From M3007 sp037445225 (GTDB lineage: Bacteria; Bacteroidota; Bacteroidia; Chitinophagales; Saprospiraceae): DNA of 64,000 nt. The translations under genes were made by a program, and so were the position numbers. Location: the NCBI GenBank assembly GCA_037445225.1, contig JBBIKW010000011.1, positions 62,001 through 126,000 of the forward strand, given 5' to 3'. The notes beneath the pieces were generated by a model that was given only the letters and a program-made list of their open reading frames with translations, did no database searches and was not told the DNA's origin. Positions within the stretch are counted from its first letter, which is position 1. Every line of letters begins with the position of its first letter. Shown piece by piece: positions 61,001 to 64,000 of the stretch.

Positions 61001-63399
61001 TCCGCGCTTGTTTTTGGGACACGGTTCCTGCACCGTTGCTGCTAAAAAACGAGGTGCTTTTAGTGCCCTCGGGTAAAGCGGCCACCATCGATCAAACCTT
61101 ACTTGCCTTGGAAATAGGCAATCTCTCTCCTGAAAGTGGCCTGTTTACGCTGCTTTCCTTACCCGAACACGGTCAGCTCCTCCTAAATGGGGTGCCGCTT
61201 GGCATAGGGTCGATCTTTACACAAGCGGACGTAGATAGCGGCATCTTTCGGTACGTACACGACGGCTCTGCTGCCCTGAGCGATGCCTTTACCTTCGATG
61301 CCTATGTCGTGCCCAACGGCTATTGGCTCCATCGAGACACATTTTCCATCCAGATTGTGCCCAATGATTTGGTCGTCGCGCTCGAGTTAGTTGAGGCAGT
61401 GCGCTGTGCCGGCGATACAAGTGGCCGCCTGTTGGTTACGGTACAAGGCGGTAAACCGCCCTATTCGTATCAGTTGAACGGGCCTCTTTCCACAACGCAG
61501 GATAATGGCCTATTTGAGCACTTGAAGGCGGGGGTTTATTTTGTAATCGTTACAGATGGTTGGGGCTTCACCGCCTCTAGCGCTCCGCTGGTGGTGCCGG
61601 AGCCCGACAGCATTGCCGTACAAGTGGTCGTTGCTCACGACTCTATCTGGGTACAAGCTAGCGGTGGCACACCACCCTACACTTATCGCTTGGGTGAGGG
61701 CGACTTCCAAGAAGAACCATTCTTTGCGGGCATGCCTAACGGCACCTACACCGTAGAGGTAAAGGACAGCCAAGGATGTCTTGGGAGCACGACGACCATT
61801 GTATACGTAGGGCCGCTGGCTGTGCTGCGCATACAGGTAAAGGAGCCACTCTGTTTTGGCGGCAGCGACGGCTCGGTGCAGATAACGGCTGGCGGGGGGC
61901 TACCTCCCTATATATACAGCCTGGACAGCATTAACTTTCAGAGCCAAAACACCTTCGAGCATCTGCCCGCCGGCAACTACACGGTCTGGGTGGTCGATCG
62001 ATCAGGCACCACCGCTGTGGACAGTTTTACCGTGGAGGCACCTCCACCGCTTGTTCTGATAGCGCACGTTGTACTCAACCGCATTGAAGTAAGTGCGCAC
62101 GGGGGAACCGGGTCACTGCTCTACCGCCTCAACGATGGCGCTTTTCAGTCGGAGCCGACTTTCACCCAATTGCTCAACGGAACCTATACCGTGACTGTTC
62201 GCGATGCCAACGGCTGTACGGCGGATACTCTCGTCACTGTAGATGTGCCGCCGCTGGAAATATCGCCGGTGGAGATCGAGGGAGAGATCCGATGTTCAGG
62301 CGAAACGGTGCGCGTCACTGTGCGCGCCTCGGGCGGCGTTCCGCCTTACCTATATTCTTTGGACGGCGGGCCATTTCAGCCCGACAGTACATGGGCAGCG
62401 GTGGGCGGTGGGCAGCATATCGTCATCGTGCGCGATGCTGCGGGCAACGAGCTGAGCTCTGCACCGTTTGTCATCGCTGCACCCGACCCCTTACATGTTC
62501 TCGCCGTGGTGCTGGGGCCGACTGTTTCGCTTGTTCCCTCAGGGGGCACCCCGCCCTACCAGTATGCCCTCAATGGCGCTTACTGGACGTCGGACAGCCT
62601 GTTTAGCAATCTGCCCAACGGCTCCTATTTCGTCTTAGCTGCCGACGCTTACGGCTGCCTCGACACGGTTTCCTTCGACATCGACTACCAACCGATGACC
62701 CTCTTAGTGACGCACACCGATCCCACCTGTTCGGGCGCTTCAGATGGTCGCTTTGAAGTAGAAATTCTCGGCGGTGTGCCGCCCTTCTACTGCGATGGAC
62801 AGCTGCTAAGCGACCGCCGATGCGCGCGCGACTCCCTCAGCGCTGGTTTGTACAGCATTGCTGTAGTGGATGCCCTAGGCGATACACTGCACATCACCCT
62901 CGAGCTCACTGCACCCGACCCTATCGAAGTGAGTGCGTCTGCTGTTGCCGACACTTTAATCGCTACTGCCACCGGCGGAACTCCGCCTTTGTCTTATAGC
63001 CTCAACGGCGTGCACTTTCAAAGCGCGCCTATTTTCCCCAACCTGCCCAACGGCATATATACAGTGACCGTGCAAGATGCGTATGGCTGCACTGCCACCT
63101 CCGACCCCGTCCTTATCGACATCATTCGCACCCAATCTTTAGCCAGAGAGATCCGCGTCTATCTCTACCCTAACCCATCGGACGGTCGCTTTTGGGTTCG
63201 AATACCGGCAGAAGCGGCTGGGGAGTGGGAGCTTGCGCTTTACAACGCCCAAGGCATTCCTTACTGGTGGAAAGCGTGTTGGTTGAGTTCGGATGGCGTT
63301 CTCTATGACGCCGACGTCCCGGAGGGTGCATATGTGCTTTGGGGACGAAGCGCCATTGGGCAATTTGCAGAGCGCATAATCGTGCTGCGTTCCCCATAG
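58027..63399 (+). CDS. Secreted reprolysin-like metalloprotease with P-domain, SprB-like repeats and T9SS type-A tail
   Basis: A 1790-residue extracellular zinc protease. The start at 58027 gives signal peptide MQKTIYLLLFLLWPLSVFTQ; the longer frame from 57913 adds no conserved sequence. Residues about 20-190 are a propeptide-like domain. Residues about 200-420 are the metzincin core with the zinc motif HEFGHQFGANH (from about residue 337) and a Met-turn candidate STIMGYAGIC. Beta domains follow, one FnIII-like (about 745-835: YFVQVAKRPSFDATAITW, YYWRVRAENACGHS). A proprotein-convertase P-domain spans about 838-998 (DVDVWLNIRHTWVGDLRARL, ASGLWRLEVSDL). A CSPG/cadherin-like domain follows (about 1010-1115), then eight SprB-like half or full repeats (about 1118-1690) and a Por-type tail (VYLYPNPSDGRFWVRI). 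Protease class is firm; the substrate is unknown. Confidence 0.9.
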   Translation: MQKTIYLLLFLLWPLSVFTQHFFEDLPSSEVIVAEGTSMRRFPQCCRWMRLDLGGLQRALHSVPNFSAGELLLAEPFKIALPLPDGQWATFRLLEWSVLAPPLQARYPDLRSYSGRGIEDPTVQVKCELTPHGFFAMILGRQGTTFIDTYRQGQDAYVAVYAKEDAKSKKTWTCSAGHLVYATEHSKETRGEPKNDCLLRTYRLALACTGEYAQYHGGTKASALAAMVTTLNRVNGVFERDLGIRMELVANNDTLIFLNPATDGYSNGDPFAMLAQNAAKCNALIGSANYDIGHVFGTGDGGVAGLGVACNPTAKAYGATGLSLPIGDPFDIDYVAHEFGHQFGANHTQNNSCNRNDATALEPGSGSTIMGYAGICSPNIQANSDDYFHAISIQEIRQYTAAGEGNTCPQKIDLGNTAPTVTVVGKSIYFVPRATPFALTAIGSDPDGDLLTYCWEQMDTQIAPMPPRPTNIEGPMFRSRKPTLSPTRYFPALEHVLSSTVNPWERLPAVSRRLHFRVTVRDQHPGGGCTADADAEVVVDSSAGPFTLLEPNLPLTWYAGEIQTVRWNVANTNDPPIQCNEVLILLSIDGGWTYSHLLAGPVPNNGEAQVAVPYFFSDSCRIRIQAADNIFFDVSDHLFQIEMPPTPSFLLQTSLPDVVQKCLGDTLSFWVKVLPIAGFAQEVILSVKGLPANIEPNPVVPGDSARITLAPLYSPGMYSLQIVGATDSTVREQTITLHVDASSPSTPTPNAPEDGRRNVLPSAALTWNASLDAAQYFVQVAKRPSFDATAITWEAFALDTSASPIGIQAGEVYYWRVRAENACGHSAFSPVWAFQVTQSTCGFDFSSTDVPRDVSDGGPSVVSSSLNLADDRLLSDVDVWLNIRHTWVGDLRARLIGPDGSSCLLFDQPGVPDGAPGGCSGDDLLLSFDDSAALSAAHLEATCQLQPPAIAGTFQPIEPLAAFNKKAASGLWRLEVSDLEELDGGQIESWGLRACFWDTVPAPLLLKNEVLLVPSGKAATIDQTLLALEIGNLSPESGLFTLLSLPEHGQLLLNGVPLGIGSIFTQADVDSGIFRYVHDGSAALSDAFTFDAYVVPNGYWLHRDTFSIQIVPNDLVVALELVEAVRCAGDTSGRLLVTVQGGKPPYSYQLNGPLSTTQDNGLFEHLKAGVYFVIVTDGWGFTASSAPLVVPEPDSIAVQVVVAHDSIWVQASGGTPPYTYRLGEGDFQEEPFFAGMPNGTYTVEVKDSQGCLGSTTTIVYVGPLAVLRIQVKEPLCFGGSDGSVQITAGGGLPPYIYSLDSINFQSQNTFEHLPAGNYTVWVVDRSGTTAVDSFTVEAPPPLVLIAHVVLNRIEVSAHGGTGSLLYRLNDGAFQSEPTFTQLLNGTYTVTVRDANGCTADTLVTVDVPPLEISPVEIEGEIRCSGETVRVTVRASGGVPPYLYSLDGGPFQPDSTWAAVGGGQHIVIVRDAAGNELSSAPFVIAAPDPLHVLAVVLGPTVSLVPSGGTPPYQYALNGAYWTSDSLFSNLPNGSYFVLAADAYGCLDTVSFDIDYQPMTLLVTHTDPTCSGASDGRFEVEILGGVPPFYCDGQLLSDRRCARDSLSAGLYSIAVVDALGDTLHITLELTAPDPIEVSASAVADTLIATATGGTPPLSYSLNGVHFQSAPIFPNLPNGIYTVTVQDAYGCTATSDPVLIDIIRTQSLAREIRVYLYPNPSDGRFWVRIPAEAAGEWELALYNAQGIPYWWKACWLSSDGVLYDADVPEGAYVLWGRSAIGQFAERIIVLRSP

Positions 63400-63419
63400 G
63401 GCCGCCATCGTCGAGAAGG

Positions 63420-64000
63420 TCAACGAGCTACGACAAGCGGCTGTCGGGAAATACCGGCACTGTTGCGCAGTAAAATCCAATAGATACCGGGAGAAAGGTG
63501 TTGAACAGATATAACTAAGGGTTCTTGTGATACGAGGAATTCTCTCTGACCGATTGCCGTGCGACCGAAGATATCGAATACGGCAATGCTCAAGCGCTCT
63601 GGGCTGGGTTGCTGTAGGGATATCTGAACCTGCTCGGCAGTGGGGTTAGGCCAAAGGCGTAGGGCTATGCCTTTTTCGCCTGAGGATAGCTGCACGGAGG
63701 AGCCCATGTCCGTGTTGAAGCGGCGATGCTCGTATGCTGCAAAGTTTCCTCCTGTAATAAGAGGCGCTCCGAGAGGCTCCTCCAGTCGATAGAGATGGAA
63801 ATACCCCTGGCCGTGGTCACAGCACATGCCGTCGCCATAAGCATCTACAAAATGCAGGGAATAGCAGCCGGGTGTGGGCAAATAAAGCGTATCGTAAATG
63901 GTGGCATTGTCGCCATAAGCACCCATACCCCCTTGCACGGCGGTATATTGTCCTCCGCCCGTTGGCCCTACGTTTTGATTGCCGCCGCGACTTAAGGTGC
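63420..64000 (-). CDS. C-terminal part of a T9SS type-A secreted protein (5' end outside window)
   Basis: The frame is open to the right edge (TLSRGGNQNVGPTGGG before the GTG at 63938), so only the last 193 or so residues are seen. They contain a small Cys-containing domain (PGCYSLHFVDAYGDGMCCDH), a YGDGxCC motif I recall from many Bacteroidota secreted peptidases and adhesins. A type-A Por sorting tail follows: LRLWPNPTAEQVQISLQQ, SIAVFDIFGRTAIGQ, LSPGIYWILLRNSAG and the terminal RQPLVVAR. The catalytic or binding part lies beyond 64000. Convergent with the metalloprotease gene, 20 bases apart. Confidence 0.85.
   Translation of the reverse strand, partial: TLSRGGNQNVGPTGGGQYTAVQGGMGAYGDNATIYDTLYLPTPGCYSLHFVDAYGDGMCCDHGQGYFHLYRLEEPLGAPLITGGNFAAYEHRRFNTDMGSSVQLSSGEKGIALRLWPNPTAEQVQISLQQPSPERLSIAVFDIFGRTAIGQREFLVSQEPLVISVQHLSPGIYWILLRNSAGISRQPLVVAR

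Overview
This window is a chromosomal segment of a member of the Bacteroidota, most likely a Saprospirales/Chitinophagales-type environmental lineage (placement below phylum is inference). The evidence is: (i) repeated matches to the Bacteroidota sigma-factor -7 box TAnnTTTG in front of many genes and RNAs on both strands; (ii) type IX secretion system (T9SS) cargo with C-terminal sorting domains of both the gliding-motility (CHU_C-like, type B) and Por-tail (type A) kinds, plus a PorP/SprF protein and an OmpA/PD40 protein; (iii) phylum-typical families (DUF4293, BT_3928-like DoxX, DUF1599, DUF4230, HYR and SprB repeats). Most of it is ordinary housekeeping sequence. I see no prophage, transposon, integrase or CRISPR array, and no gene-free stretch longer than 300 bases.

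Layout. 1-7.5 kb: a T9SS surface module made of a giant HYR/cohesin-like adhesin (its 5' end lies outside the window), PorP/SprF and a PD40-CRD-OmpA-SPOR protein, probably one operon. 7.6-12.4 kb: ferredoxin, beta-helix lipoprotein, DUF4293, then on the minus strand a lipid kinase and a frameshifted aminoacyl-histidine dipeptidase. 12.5-17.9 kb: two tandem CotH-family proteins, HMG-CoA lyase, a small membrane protein, and an outer-membrane barrel gene broken by an in-frame TGA. 18-21 kb: RtcB ligase, an EEP-family hydrolase, transaldolase-like aldolase and the SRP RNA. 21-31 kb: a 1253-residue SF1 helicase of DUF4011-like build, PlsC acyltransferase, tRNA-Arg, formate-THF ligase, a T9SS-secreted protein and an ALDH7-type dehydrogenase. 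31.4-40.8 kb: a long co-directional run (phosphatase, xseA, DUF1599, BT_3928, a membrane-anchored TIR-like protein, gyrA, pyrR, pyrB). 41-52.6 kb: CBS protein, SRPBCC protein, several lineage-specific hypotheticals (one interrupted by an in-frame TAA), DUF4230, ABC-F, thymidine kinase, FAD oxidoreductase, DUF2520, a lipoprotein and hutI. 52.8-64 kb: a second giant T9SS-B adhesin with SprB repeats, a Val-Val-Pro tRNA cluster, a secreted reprolysin-like metalloprotease with P-domain and SprB repeats, and the C-terminal end of another T9SS cargo protein.

How it fits together. The surface proteins at both ends are T9SS clients: signal peptide, long beta-rich repeat body, sorting tail. The PorP and OmpA-type proteins beside the first one are its likely outer-membrane attachment partners. 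The centre holds nucleotide and one-carbon metabolism (pyrR-pyrB, tdk, fhs), DNA maintenance (gyrA, xseA, SF1 helicase) and translation RNAs. Three genes (pepD, the barrel protein, the 42.7-kb gene) are each broken by a single lesion. That could be genuine decay or errors in the consensus sequence, and it deserves checking. The most unusual non-cargo items are the TIR-like membrane protein sitting between BT_3928 and gyrA, the large SF1 helicase with a very long insert, and several -7 boxes placed so close to start codons that the mRNAs would be leaderless.
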